From Sphingomonas albertensis (GTDB lineage: Bacteria; Pseudomonadota; Alphaproteobacteria; Sphingomonadales; Sphingomonadaceae): DNA of 32,542 nt. Both the position numbers and the translations under genes were made by a program. Location of the stretch: assembly GCF_014358075.1 (NCBI RefSeq), contig NZ_JACONT010000041.1, positions 1 to 32,542 on the forward strand, written 5' to 3'. Below the pieces are notes generated by a model. That model did no database searches and was not told where the DNA came from. It saw only the letters and a list, made by a program, of their open reading frames with translations. Below are positions 25,759 to 32,542 of the stretch, one piece after another. How positions within the stretch are numbered: position 1 is the stretch's first letter; each line of letters starts with the position of its first letter.

Positions 25759-26781
25759 ATGAACCGTCCGTCCCTTTCGATAGTCGTCCCCTGCTATAAC
25801 GAGGCGGCGTGCCTCGACATCCTGCATGCGCGCATTTCCGGTGCGGCAAAGGTCGCGGTCGGCGACGATTACGAGATCGTCCTGATCAACGACGGCTCGC
25901 GCGACGACAGCTGGCCCGTGATGCAGCGCCTCGCCGCCGCCGACCCGCGGCTGGTCGCGATCAACCTCTCGCGCAACCACGGCCACCAGCTCGCGCTCAC
26001 TGCCGGTCTCGACCTGTGCGCCGGCGAGCAGATCCTGATCATCGACGCCGATCTCCAGGACCCGCCCGAACTGCTGTCCGACATGCGCGCGGCGATGGCG
26101 GCGAGCCAGGCCGACGTCGTCTACGCGGTGCGCCGCCAGCGCGCGGGCGAGACGGTGTTCAAGAAAGCCACCGCCGCCGCCTTCTATCGCCTGCTAACCC
26201 GGATGACCGAGACGCCGATCCCGCTCGACACCGGCGACTTCCGCCTGATGAGCCGCCGTGCTCTGGATGCGTTCCTGTCGCTCCCCGAGCAGGCGCGCTT
26301 CATCCGCGGCATGGTCGCCTGGATCGGCTTCAAGCAAGTCCCCTTCCCGTATGATCGCGCCGAGCGGCTCGCGGGCGAGACGAACTACCCGCTGGCGAAG
26401 ATGATCCGCCTCGCGTTCGACGCCGTCACCGGCTTCTCGACCGCGCCGTTGCGCTTTGCCAGCCACGCCGGCCTCGCGCTGACCGGCGTATCGCTGCTCC
26501 TGTTCGTCTACATTGCGATCGGCTGGCTCTCGGGCAGCGCGGTGCAGGGTTGGACCTCGACGATGCTGGTCACCGTGTTCCTCGGCGCAGTGCAGATGTT
26601 CGTGCTGGGGATGATCGGCGAGTATCTCGGGCGGCTGTACGTCGAGTCGAAGCGTCGGCCGTTGTATATCGTCGCGGATGTCGCGGGGCCGATCCAGGGG
26701 AAGGCGACCCTCGGGTTCCGTGCGGAGCCGGTGGACGTGGTGCGGTTGCCTGACGCGTCCCTTCCAAACCACGTAGACTGA
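25759..26781 (+). CDS. GT2 glycosyltransferase, GtrB/DPM1-like
   Basis: Transfers a sugar from a nucleotide donor to polyprenyl phosphate at the inner face of the membrane. The 340 residues comprise an N-terminal GT-A domain (LSIVVPCYNEAACLD, INDGSRDDS, the metal-binding D96-A-D98 in IDADLQDPPE, and LDTGDFRLMSRR) and two C-terminal membrane spans (about 232-255 and 265-288) followed by EYLGRLYVESKRRPLYIV. This architecture is that of GtrB-type bactoprenol glycosyltransferases. It starts 47 bp after rel and may share its transcript. A GtrA-like gene and a GT-C-like gene lie within 4 kb, so a shared glycosylation pathway is plausible. The sugar is unknown. Confidence 0.92.
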   Translation: MNRPSLSIVVPCYNEAACLDILHARISGAAKVAVGDDYEIVLINDGSRDDSWPVMQRLAAADPRLVAINLSRNHGHQLALTAGLDLCAGEQILIIDADLQDPPELLSDMRAAMAASQADVVYAVRRQRAGETVFKKATAAAFYRLLTRMTETPIPLDTGDFRLMSRRALDAFLSLPEQARFIRGMVAWIGFKQVPFPYDRAERLAGETNYPLAKMIRLAFDAVTGFSTAPLRFASHAGLALTGVSLLLFVYIAIGWLSGSAVQGWTSTMLVTVFLGAVQMFVLGMIGEYLGRLYVESKRRPLYIVADVAGPIQGKATLGFRAEPVDVVRLPDASLPNHVD

Positions 26782-26806
26782 CGAACACCGCCTACCCCGA
26801 TCCTCA

Positions 26807-26914
26807 CACCACCCCGGCGAAGGCCGGGGCCCAATTGGAAAGGTCGCAGTAACGGAGCGCGAACCTCAATTGGCCACGTCGCCCAATTGGGCCCCGGCCT
26901 TCGCCGGGGTGGTG
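26807..26914. repeat. Family D bipartite palindrome (copy D3)
   Basis: Outer arms CACCACCCCGGCGAAGGCCG (from 26807) and the exact complement ending at 26914, extended inward by CCAATTGG. The core starts AAAGGTCGCAGTAACG as in D1. Between the convergent GT2 and methyltransferase genes. Confidence 0.9.
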
Positions 26915-26973
26915 CTTTCTACTTGTAAATCCAAGACGCTCGCCACTGTGCCGCCCACACCGAATTTGCCGCC

Positions 26974-27088
26974 CATCCTCCCCTTGCAGGGGAGGTGGCA
27001 GCGCGCAGCGCTGACGTAGGGGTGACCTGCTCTCGATAGGGCGTCACCCCTCCGTCGCTACGCGACACCTCCCCTGCCAGGGGAAGAT
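26974..27088. repeat. Family B-like bipartite palindrome (copy B3)
   Basis: Arms with CCTCCCC...GGGGAGG hairpins at about 26975-26995 and 27067-27088, and inner GTAGGGGTGAC/GTCACCCCTCC tracts. The centre contains GCTCTCGATAGGGCG, which recurs inverted in the copy at 32479-32542. D3 and B3 together fill the 319-bp gap between the GT2 and methyltransferase genes; no gene is seen there. Confidence 0.8.
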
Positions 27089-27100
27089 CGCGAAGCAAGC

Positions 27101-27829
27101 TTAGCGCGGCACCGCCAGCGTTACGATCGACACCCCCGGCGTCATCGGCACGCGGCCGACCAGATGGCGCTCAAGTCGAAAGATTTTCTCGAACAGAGCA
27201 TTCACCAGCTTGGGCGGTGGCGAATCGTCGCTGTCATCACGCCCGGTCATCCGCCCGGCGATCCGCGCTGCTGCGGCCAATGGGAACAGTAGCGAGTTGA
27301 AATACCCGAGCTTCTCCGGCCTCAGCCCGGCCGTCTCGATCGCCGACTGCAACGTCGCCTTCGAGTAGCGCCGGTGATGGTGGTTCACCACGTCATGCGC
27401 GCTCCACAGCCACGCATGCGCAGGCACCGCGATCAGGATCTTGCCACCGGGCGCGAGGCAATCCGCCATTGCCTTCAATGCGGCGACGTCGTCCTCGATA
27501 TGCTCGACCACGTCGAGGACCGCGATCAGGTCGTAATGTTTCCGCGGCACGCCGGGGAGTTCGGGCAAAGGCGCCGCGCCGACGGGCTTCCCCAGCCGTT
27601 CGCTGGCGATCTCGCGTGCGGCGGGGTCGATTTCGATCGCGTCGATCTCGCCGAACTCGGCGAGCATCGGCAGGTTGTGGCCGGTGCCGCAGCCGATCTC
27701 GAGGATCTTCGCATCCTTCGGCAGTGCGCCGTAGCGGGTCAGGTAATCCGCGAGGATGTCGCGGCGCGCACGGTACCACCAGTGCGTGGAGTCGTGGGCG
27801 GCCATCCGGTCGTAGACGATGCGGTCCAT
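27101..27829 (-). CDS. Class I SAM-dependent methyltransferase
   Basis: A 242-residue soluble methyltransferase. Motif I is ILEIGCGTG (42-50), followed by the acidic ribose-binding strand IDAIEIDP and the post-motif VLDVVEHIEDDVAALKAM; GGKILIAVPAHAWLWSAHD completes the fold. The HHRRYSKATL segment and the hydrophobic FNSLLFPLAAAARI stretch are typical of methyltransferases found next to polyprenyl-sugar and cell-surface glycan genes. Its substrate is unknown, perhaps a lipid-linked sugar or lipid. It lies 15 bp downstream of gtrA on the same strand, so the two are probably co-transcribed. Confidence 0.88.
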   Translation of the reverse strand: MDRIVYDRMAAHDSTHWWYRARRDILADYLTRYGALPKDAKILEIGCGTGHNLPMLAEFGEIDAIEIDPAAREIASERLGKPVGAAPLPELPGVPRKHYDLIAVLDVVEHIEDDVAALKAMADCLAPGGKILIAVPAHAWLWSAHDVVNHHHRRYSKATLQSAIETAGLRPEKLGYFNSLLFPLAAAARIAGRMTGRDDSDDSPPPKLVNALFEKIFRLERHLVGRVPMTPGVSIVTLAVPR

Positions 27830-27844
27830 TACTTGTCGGCCATT

Positions 27845-28270
27845 TCAGTTGAAAACCCAAAGACGGTTGAGCACGAACGTCACGATCGCGGCAAGGAAGA
27901 CGGCGGGAATCAGCGGGATCCACGGGTGCAGGTGGAGCAACGCGGTGCCGATCCAGGTGATGACCGCGTTGAGGCTCAGCCCCGCGGCCTGGACGATCAC
28001 GAACTTGAAATGCCGCCCCGCCCCCGGCTCCTTCGCATGCCCCTTGAAGCTCCAGCGGCTGTGCAGGAAGAACCCGACCACCACCGCGACGGCAAACGCG
28101 AACGGCACCGCCGCCACCGCCTGGCGGGGCGGGAAGACATAGGCGGTGAGCGGCAGGTAGACGAGCGAGTACACGACGCTGGAAATGCCGCCGGCGATGC
28201 CGAAGCGCACGAGCTGGCCAAGCACGCCGCTCGACCGCATCTGCTCCATGTGTCGCCAAATCGCCTGCAT
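27845..28270 (-). CDS. GtrA-like membrane protein
   Basis: A 141-residue protein with four hydrophobic segments and the GtrA pattern: LVRFGIAGGISSVVYSLVY in the first span, FLHSRWSFKG after the second and FVLNRLWVF at the C-terminus. GtrA-like proteins are thought to flip polyprenyl-phosphate-linked sugars across the inner membrane. The start at ATG 28270 follows AAGG; an ATG at 28249 is the alternative. It is divergent from the GT-C-like gene and upstream of the methyltransferase; a GtrB-like gene lies at 25759. A 14-bp direct repeat occupies its leader. Confidence 0.9.
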   Translation of the reverse strand: MQAIWRHMEQMRSSGVLGQLVRFGIAGGISSVVYSLVYLPLTAYVFPPRQAVAAVPFAFAVAVVVGFFLHSRWSFKGHAKEPGAGRHFKFVIVQAAGLSLNAVITWIGTALLHLHPWIPLIPAVFLAAIVTFVLNRLWVFN

Positions 28271-28274
28271 GCCC

Positions 28275-28322
28275 GCCTTGTTCTTTACCCTCCGGCGATC
28301 GCGCCGGTGCCTTGTTCTTTAC
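28275..28322. repeat. 14-bp direct repeat in the divergent gtrA/GT-C promoter region
   Basis: GCCTTGTTCTTTAC occurs at 28275-28288 and again at 28309-28322 (34-bp period). The spacer forms a CCGGCG-ATCG-CGCCGG hairpin (28292-28307) and the second copy lies in the loop of GGTGCC/GGCACC. On the minus strand it is immediately upstream of the gtrA start. It may be a regulator site or a local duplication. Confidence 0.6.
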
Positions 28323-28394
28323 GGGCACCGCGATAGAGCGACGCTTGAGATACGCCCGCGCATCTAGAGTGCGTGCGGGCTGGAGGAAAGCGTT

Positions 28395-30182
28395 TTGGAT
28401 CAGGCACCACTTCAGCGGCGGACGTTGCTGGACGAACTCGATCGGCATTGGATCGCGTTGACGCTGCTAGCCTGGGTGGCGGTGGCGGCGTGGTCGATGT
28501 TCGATCGCTGGGGGCAGATACGCTGGCTGTCGCTCGGCGATACCGACGACAACATGCGCCTGATGCAGGTCCGCGCGCTGCTCGACAGCCAGGGCTGGTA
28601 CGATCTGCGCAATTATCGGCTGAACCCGCCGGTTGGGTTCGACATCCACTGGAGCCGGATCGTCGACCTGCCGATCGCGGGGCTCATCCTGTTCTTCCGC
28701 CTGTTCACCACCAACAGTTGGGCGGAGCGGCTCGCGTGCGGGATCGCGCCGCTTTTGCCGCTGTCGATCGCGATGCTAGGCATCGGCGCGACCGTACGCC
28801 GGTTGATCAGCCCCTATGCGTGGCCGCTTGCGGTCGTGATCATGGTCGGCGCGACCGGCACGATGCTGATGTTCATGCCCGAGCGGATCGATCATCACGG
28901 CTGGCAGCTCGCCATGCTGAGCCTGACGGTGGCAGGCCTGTGCGATGCGAACGGCCGGCGTGGTGGCGCGATGGTCGGGCTCGCGAGCGCGGTGTCGCTG
29001 TCGATCGGGCTCGAACTGCTGCCGTATGCGGCGATGGCGGGGGCGATCATCGCCCTGCGCTGGGTGTGGGACCGGTCGGAGGCCGAGCGGCTGTCGATCT
29101 ATGCGCTGACGTTGGGCGGAGGCAGCACGCTCGGGTTCGCGCTGTTCGCGTCGAACGCCAACCAGGCGATGCGGTGCGATGCGCTGACGCCGGTGTGGTT
29201 GAGCGTGATGATCGCGGCGGGGATGCTGCTGTTTTTGCTCGCGCGGTTCGGGCCGGCTTCGCGGGGGGCTCGGCTGGCTCTAGCGGTGGTGGCGGGTGCG
29301 GCGATCGTTGCTGGCTTTGCGTTGGTGTTTCCACAGTGCCTGGGGCGGCCCGAGGGGATCTCGCCCGAGCTGCAACGCAACTGGCTGGACAATGTCCGCG
29401 AGGCGAAACCGATCTACAAGCATAGTTTCCGCGTCGGGTTCGCGCTGGCGACGCTGCCGATCATCGGGCTGATCGGGGCGATCCTTGCCGCCTGGCGCGC
29501 GCGTCGCGACGACCGGGCCGTGGGCTGGGCGGCGGTCGCGCTGTTCACCGCGTTCGCCTGCGCGATGCTGTTGTGGCAGGTCCGTGCGGGGCCGGCGGCG
29601 CAGTTGCTGGCGATTCCGGGGGCGACGGCGCTCGGGTGGCTGATCCTGCCGCGGCTGCTCGGGAATCGATCGATTGCGGTGCGCGTGCTGGGGACGGTGG
29701 CGGCGTTCCTGATCGTGTCAGGGCTGTTCGCCGGGATGGTCATCAAGTACCTGCCGATCGACCGACCGAAGCCGTATGAAAAGCGCGTCAATTCGGCGAC
29801 CGGCAACTGCCTGCGGACGACCGTGCTGGTCGCGCTGAACAAATACCCCGCGCAGACCGTGTTCACCTTCGTCGACATGGGGCCGCGGCTGATCACGATC
29901 ACGCATCACGACGCGATCGCGGGGCCGTATCACCGCAACGGCGATGCTATCCTCGACGTGCAGCACGCGTTCGGGGGGACGCCGGACCAGGCGCATGCGA
30001 TCATCAAGCGTCACGGTGCGACGATGCTGCTGCTGTGCCCGAACGCGGCGGAATCGACCAACTACAAGGCGCGCAGTCCGAAGGGGTTCTATGCGCAGAT
30101 GGCGAAGAACGAGGTGCCGGCGTGGCTGACGCCTCTGCCGCTGCCGGCGAAGTCGCCGTTGCGGTTGTTCAAGGTGGACTGA
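28395..30182 (+). CDS. Polytopic GT-C-like membrane glycosyltransferase
   Basis: A 595-residue inner-membrane protein with about ten hydrophobic segments. After the first span it carries LGDTDDNMRLMQVRALLDSQ, an acidic loop placed like the first-loop catalytic region of GT-C enzymes (STT3/PMT type), then GWYDLRNYRLNPPVGFDIHW. The C-terminal domain contains ITHHDAIAGPYHRNGDAILD, recalling the GT-C end of oligosaccharyltransferase-like proteins. Such enzymes use polyprenyl-linked sugars at the outer face of the membrane. The acceptor is unknown. The start is TTG at 28395, supported by GGAGG 9 nt upstream. It is divergent from gtrA. Assignment to GT-C is by resemblance. Confidence 0.8.
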   Translation: MDQAPLQRRTLLDELDRHWIALTLLAWVAVAAWSMFDRWGQIRWLSLGDTDDNMRLMQVRALLDSQGWYDLRNYRLNPPVGFDIHWSRIVDLPIAGLILFFRLFTTNSWAERLACGIAPLLPLSIAMLGIGATVRRLISPYAWPLAVVIMVGATGTMLMFMPERIDHHGWQLAMLSLTVAGLCDANGRRGGAMVGLASAVSLSIGLELLPYAAMAGAIIALRWVWDRSEAERLSIYALTLGGGSTLGFALFASNANQAMRCDALTPVWLSVMIAAGMLLFLLARFGPASRGARLALAVVAGAAIVAGFALVFPQCLGRPEGISPELQRNWLDNVREAKPIYKHSFRVGFALATLPIIGLIGAILAAWRARRDDRAVGWAAVALFTAFACAMLLWQVRAGPAAQLLAIPGATALGWLILPRLLGNRSIAVRVLGTVAAFLIVSGLFAGMVIKYLPIDRPKPYEKRVNSATGNCLRTTVLVALNKYPAQTVFTFVDMGPRLITITHHDAIAGPYHRNGDAILDVQHAFGGTPDQAHAIIKRHGATMLLLCPNAAESTNYKARSPKGFYAQMAKNEVPAWLTPLPLPAKSPLRLFKVD

Positions 30183-30192
30183 ACCGCACCGC

Positions 30193-30275
30193 CGTCATCC
30201 TGACGAACGTCAGGATCCAGAGCCATTGGCGATACCGCTGTTGGCTCTGGATCCTGGGTCGAGCCCAGGATGACG
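30193..30275. repeat. Family E palindrome (copy E2)
   Basis: Arms 30193-30225 and 30242-30275; the left begins CGTCATCCTGACGAACGTCA and the right ends CCCAGGATGACG, with AGAGCCA/TGGCTCT inner pairing. The arms are less perfectly matched than in E1. It starts 11 bp after the GT-C gene and ends just before the converging marC gene, so it could act as a terminator for both. Confidence 0.85.
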
Positions 30276-30280
30276 TGAAC

Positions 30281-30901
30281 TTAGCGCAGCACCTCGGTCA
30301 GGCCGTCGATCACGAACTGCACCGCCAGGGCGGCCAGCAGTACGCCGAGCAACCGCGTGATGACCGCCTCGATCTTCGCGCCCAGAATCCGCATGATCGG
30401 GCCGGCGGCGAGCAGTGCGACCAAAGTCAGCAGCAGGATCGTCACCATCGCGCCGAGCACGACCAACGAGCGCTCGATGCCGCTGTTGCGGCTCATCAAC
30501 AGCATCACCGATGCGATCGAGCCGGGGCCCGCGATCATCGGCATCGCCATCGGGAAGATCGAGACGTCCTCAGCCTCGGGATCGTTCGCGACCTTGGCGG
30601 CGCGGTCCTCGCGGCGTTCGGTGCGCTTTTCGAACACCATTTCGAGCGCGATCAGGAACAGCATGATGCCGCCCGCGATGCGGAAGCTGGCGAGGCTGAT
30701 GCCGAGCCCTTTGAGCAACGCCTCGCCGAACAGCGCGAACACGAACAGGATCAGCGCGGATACGCCGACCGCACGGATCGCCATCGCCCGCTTCTGAAGG
30801 GACGAGGCGCTTGCCGACAGACCGGCATAGATCGGCGCGCAGCCGGGCGGATCGATGACCACGAAGAACGTGATCAACGACGAGATATAGAGTTCGATCA
30901 T
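30281..30901 (-). CDS. MarC-family integral membrane protein
   Basis: A 206-residue protein with six likely membrane spans. [19 protein letters not shown] at the N-terminus and [17 protein letters not shown] in the middle are the two copies of the family motif. The function is unsettled; the original link of MarC with multiple antibiotic resistance has not held up in E. coli. A charged loop ([20 protein letters not shown]) separates the halves. Its ATG overlaps the folD stop as ATGA, so it is the last gene of the yggT-DUF167-folD-marC operon. Confidence 0.92.
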   Translation of the reverse strand: MIELYISSLITFFVVIDPPGCAPIYAGLSASASSLQKRAMAIRAVGVSALILFVFALFGEALLKGLGISLASFRIAGGIMLFLIALEMVFEKRTERREDRAAKVANDPEAEDVSIFPMAMPMIAGPGSIASVMLLMSRNSGIERSLVVLGAMVTILLLTLVALLAAGPIMRILGAKIEAVITRLLGVLLAALAVQFVIDGLTEVLR

Positions 30902-31773
30902 AGCGCTGCCTCGTCGATCATGACGCCTTCGCGGCGGCCTGCAGACACCAGAGTGTTGCGGAGCAGGCAGGCGATCGTCATCGGCCCGACCCCGCCCGGC
31001 ACTGGCGTGATCGCGCCTGCGACCTCGGCCGCGCTAGCGAAATCGACGTCGCCGACGAGGCCGGCATCGGTGCGGTTGATGCCGACGTCGATGACGGTCG
31101 CGCCGGGCTTCAGCCAAACGCCCTTGATCATCTCCGGGATACCGACCGCCGCGACGACGATGTCCGCGCGGCGGATGTGCGCGGGGACGTCCTGCGTGCG
31201 GCTATGGACGATTGTGACGGTGCAGCTTTCGCGGAGCAGCAACTGCGCCATCGGCTTTCCGACGATGTTCGAGCGGCCGACGACGACGGCTTCGAGCCCG
31301 CTGAGGCTCGGCAGCACGCTCTTCAGCAGCATGACGCAGCCGAGCGGCGTGCAGGGCACGAACGCGGGCAGGCCGGTTGCGAGACGGCCGGCGTTGATCG
31401 GGTGAAAGCCGTCGACGTCCTTGTCGGGGTCGATGGCGGCGATCACCGTCTGCTCGTCGATATGTTTCGGCAGGGGCAATTGGACGAGGATGCCGTCGAT
31501 CGTCGGATCTGCGTTGAGCGTCGCGACCAGGGCGAGCAGGTCTTCAGCGGGGACGTCGGCGGGGAGCCGGTGCTCGATGCTCTCCATCCCGGCCTCGCGC
31601 GTCGCCTTGCCCTTCGATCGGACATAGACGTTGGAGGCGGGGTCCTCGCCGACCAGCACCACAGCAAGGCCGGGCGCGCGGCCCGCCTGTGCCCTGAAGG
31701 CAGTGACGCCGTCTGCGATACGGGCCCGGAGGCCGGCGGCGAAGGCCTTGCCGTCGATGATGGTCGCGCTCAT
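30898..31773 (-). CDS. folD: Bifunctional methylene-THF dehydrogenase/cyclohydrolase
   Basis: Interconverts 5,10-methylene-THF, 5,10-methenyl-THF and 10-formyl-THF in one-carbon metabolism, using NADP. It has 291 residues. Conserved elements are Y50 and K54 in [14 protein letters not shown] (the catalytic Tyr-Lys pair, 52 and 56 in E. coli), [24 protein letters not shown], the nucleotide-binding [17 protein letters not shown] and the C-terminal [19 protein letters not shown]. It starts at ATG 31773, 11 bp after the DUF167 stop, and its own stop overlaps marC. The four-gene cluster appears to be one transcription unit. Confidence 0.97.
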   Translation of the reverse strand: MSATIIDGKAFAAGLRARIADGVTAFRAQAGRAPGLAVVLVGEDPASNVYVRSKGKATREAGMESIEHRLPADVPAEDLLALVATLNADPTIDGILVQLPLPKHIDEQTVIAAIDPDKDVDGFHPINAGRLATGLPAFVPCTPLGCVMLLKSVLPSLSGLEAVVVGRSNIVGKPMAQLLLRESCTVTIVHSRTQDVPAHIRRADIVVAAVGIPEMIKGVWLKPGATVIDVGINRTDAGLVGDVDFASAAEVAGAITPVPGGVGPMTIACLLRNTLVSAGRREGVMIDEAAL

Positions 31774-31784
31774 GCCCGCGGTCC

Positions 31785-32093
31785 TTAAAGACCGGCAGCG
31801 ATTTCCGCCAGCGTAGCGACGTCACCGACGATGTGCAGGCGCTTCAAGCGGGCGGTCTCGCCAGCGACGATCGTTACGGCGCGCTTGGGTACGCCGAAAG
31901 TCTTGGCGACAAGGGCGACCAGCCCGGCGTTCGCGGCGCCATCGACGGGTGCGGCCGCCAGTCGCGCGGCAAAATGCTCGGCCGTTCCGGCGGCGAGTGC
32001 GTCGCGACCGCCGCGCGGGGTTACCCGGACGGCGATCGCCAAGCCGTCATCGACCGCGCGCCAGGCTGCCGGCCCGATCAATAGCCCGATCAA
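31785..32093 (-). CDS. DUF167 (YggU-like) protein
   Basis: A 102-residue small protein of unknown function; family members often lie beside yggT, as here. Recognisable parts are [15 protein letters not shown], the core [20 protein letters not shown] and [20 protein letters not shown]. No ATG exists in frame. The TTG at 32093 overlaps the yggT stop as TTGA and gives a normal N-terminus; a second TTG at 32081 lies in a tandem copy of the same 12 bp. Translation presumably depends on coupling to yggT. Longer upstream open frame is a shadow of yggT. Confidence 0.88.
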   Translation of the reverse strand: MIGLLIGPAAWRAVDDGLAIAVRVTPRGGRDALAAGTAEHFAARLAAAPVDGAANAGLVALVAKTFGVPKRAVTIVAGETARLKRLHIVGDVATLAEIAAGL

Positions 32094-32392
32094 TAGGCTG
32101 CGACGAGGTAGTTCTGCGCGATGTTCGGGATGACGATGTTGGTCAGGATGTAGAGGATCAGCAGCACGACCAGCGGCGACAGATCGAGCGCGCCGAAATC
32201 GGGCAGGATGCGGCGGATCGGGCGATACAGCGGTTCGGTGATCTTCTGCAGCGCGTTCCAGACCGTGCGGACGAAATCGCTGTGCGTGTTGATGACGTTG
32301 AACGCGATCAGCCACGACAGGATCGCCTGGATGACGATGACCCACCAGACGAGGTTGAGCAGCAACTGGACGATCTGAAGAAGGGCGATCAA
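32090..32392 (-). CDS. YggT-family membrane protein
   Basis: A 100-residue protein with two hydrophobic segments (about 3-27 and 70-93) and the intervening conserved PLYRPIRRILPDFGALDLSP loop. Homologues are linked to cell division, osmotic or envelope functions, but no activity is established. It is the first gene of the yggT-DUF167-folD-marC operon, starting at ATG 32392 and ending in a TTGA overlap. The upstream 85 bp should contain the promoter, but I cannot place it. Confidence 0.92.
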   Translation of the reverse strand: MIALLQIVQLLLNLVWWVIVIQAILSWLIAFNVINTHSDFVRTVWNALQKITEPLYRPIRRILPDFGALDLSPLVVLLILYILTNIVIPNIAQNYLVAAY

Positions 32393-32478
32393 GGCAAGGG
32401 TCTCCGCTGGTGTATTGCCGATATAAGGTGGCGGGGGGAGAACGAGAAGCCCCGGGTCATTACGATGTTGACCGCCTT

Positions 32479-32542
32479 CATCCTCCCCTGTGAGGGGAGG
32501 TGGCGCGCAGCGCTGACGGAGGGGTATCGCCCTATCGAGAGC
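32479..32542. repeat. Family B-like palindrome, half inside the window (copy B4)
   Basis: Left arm starting CATCCTCCCCTGTGAGGGGA followed by a GCTGACGGAGGGGTATCGCC tract and the centre CGCCCTATCGAGAGC, the inverted counterpart of the centre of B3. The other arm would lie past the right edge. Confidence 0.75.

Noticed and set aside
23597..25849. Very long open frame (750 codons) antisense to rel
   Set aside because: It mirrors the rel coding strand; its protein is Arg/His/Asp-rich with no domain pattern, as expected for the antisense of high-GC coding DNA. The same applies to 1359-2771 and 18355-19689 on the plus strand.
3361..32542. Repeats considered as a CRISPR array
   Set aside because: The repeats are dispersed, palindromic and of several families, with no regular spacer series and no cas gene.
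1..32542. tRNA, rRNA or riboswitch in the intergenic gaps
   Set aside because: No cloverleaf, rRNA segment or recognisable aptamer pattern was found by reading; the gaps are mostly filled by the palindromic repeats.

Overview
This 32.5 kb window is high-GC chromosomal DNA that reads as an alphaproteobacterium of the Sphingomonadaceae, most likely Sphingomonas or a close relative. The grounds are codon use, the gene repertoire (IscR-led SUF operon, class I PHA synthase with a phasin, bifunctional Rel, a secreted M16 protease, a sphingomonad-style Asp/Asn hydroxylase) and the dense G/C-rich bipartite palindromes in nearly every larger intergenic gap. The genus is inferred; no rRNA or tRNA gene was seen. 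The content is mainly core housekeeping, with no phage, plasmid or IS transposase.

Layout. 47-3255 (minus): iscR, sufB, an unrecognised low-GC gene and sufC, an Fe-S assembly operon running off the left edge. 3511-8478 (plus): pyrD, gamma-glutamyltransferase and a long-chain acyl-CoA synthetase. 8502-8949: a DUF559/Vsr-like nuclease gene, apparently frameshifted, enclosed by a perfect 35-bp inverted repeat belonging to the local repeat family. 8963-11890 (minus): periplasmic M16 metalloprotease. 12189-14297 (plus): Asp/Asn beta-hydroxylase, an Nfu-type Fe-S carrier and a RutE-like nitroreductase. 14440-15723 (minus): murA. 15883-16635 (plus): a Crp/Fnr regulator. 16822-19890 (minus): clpS, phasin and phaC. 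20349-22784 (plus): an alaC-like aminotransferase, a TauE/SafE permease and a 4HBT thioesterase. 22912-23397 (minus): an HxlR regulator. 23606-26781 (plus): rel and a GT2 glycosyltransferase. 27101-28270 (minus): a methyltransferase and GtrA. 28395-30182 (plus): a GT-C-like membrane protein. 30281-32392 (minus): yggT, DUF167, folD and marC, tightly overlapped.

How the genes fit together. The SUF genes and nfuA cover Fe-S cluster assembly and delivery, with IscR as the likely sensor. phaC and the phasin make and coat PHA granules; the phasin has an Ala/Lys/Pro-rich N-terminal extension and a second, well-placed internal start. The GT2, GtrA and GT-C genes resemble the three parts of a polyprenyl-phosphate-sugar glycosylation pathway.

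The most unusual structure is the repeat landscape: at least five families of about 80-125 bp bipartite palindromes. Copies of one family share an asymmetric core in both orientations, which indicates a copied unit. One family A copy carries the DUF559 nuclease gene between its arms, suggesting a nuclease-linked element whose short relatives are gene-less derivatives.
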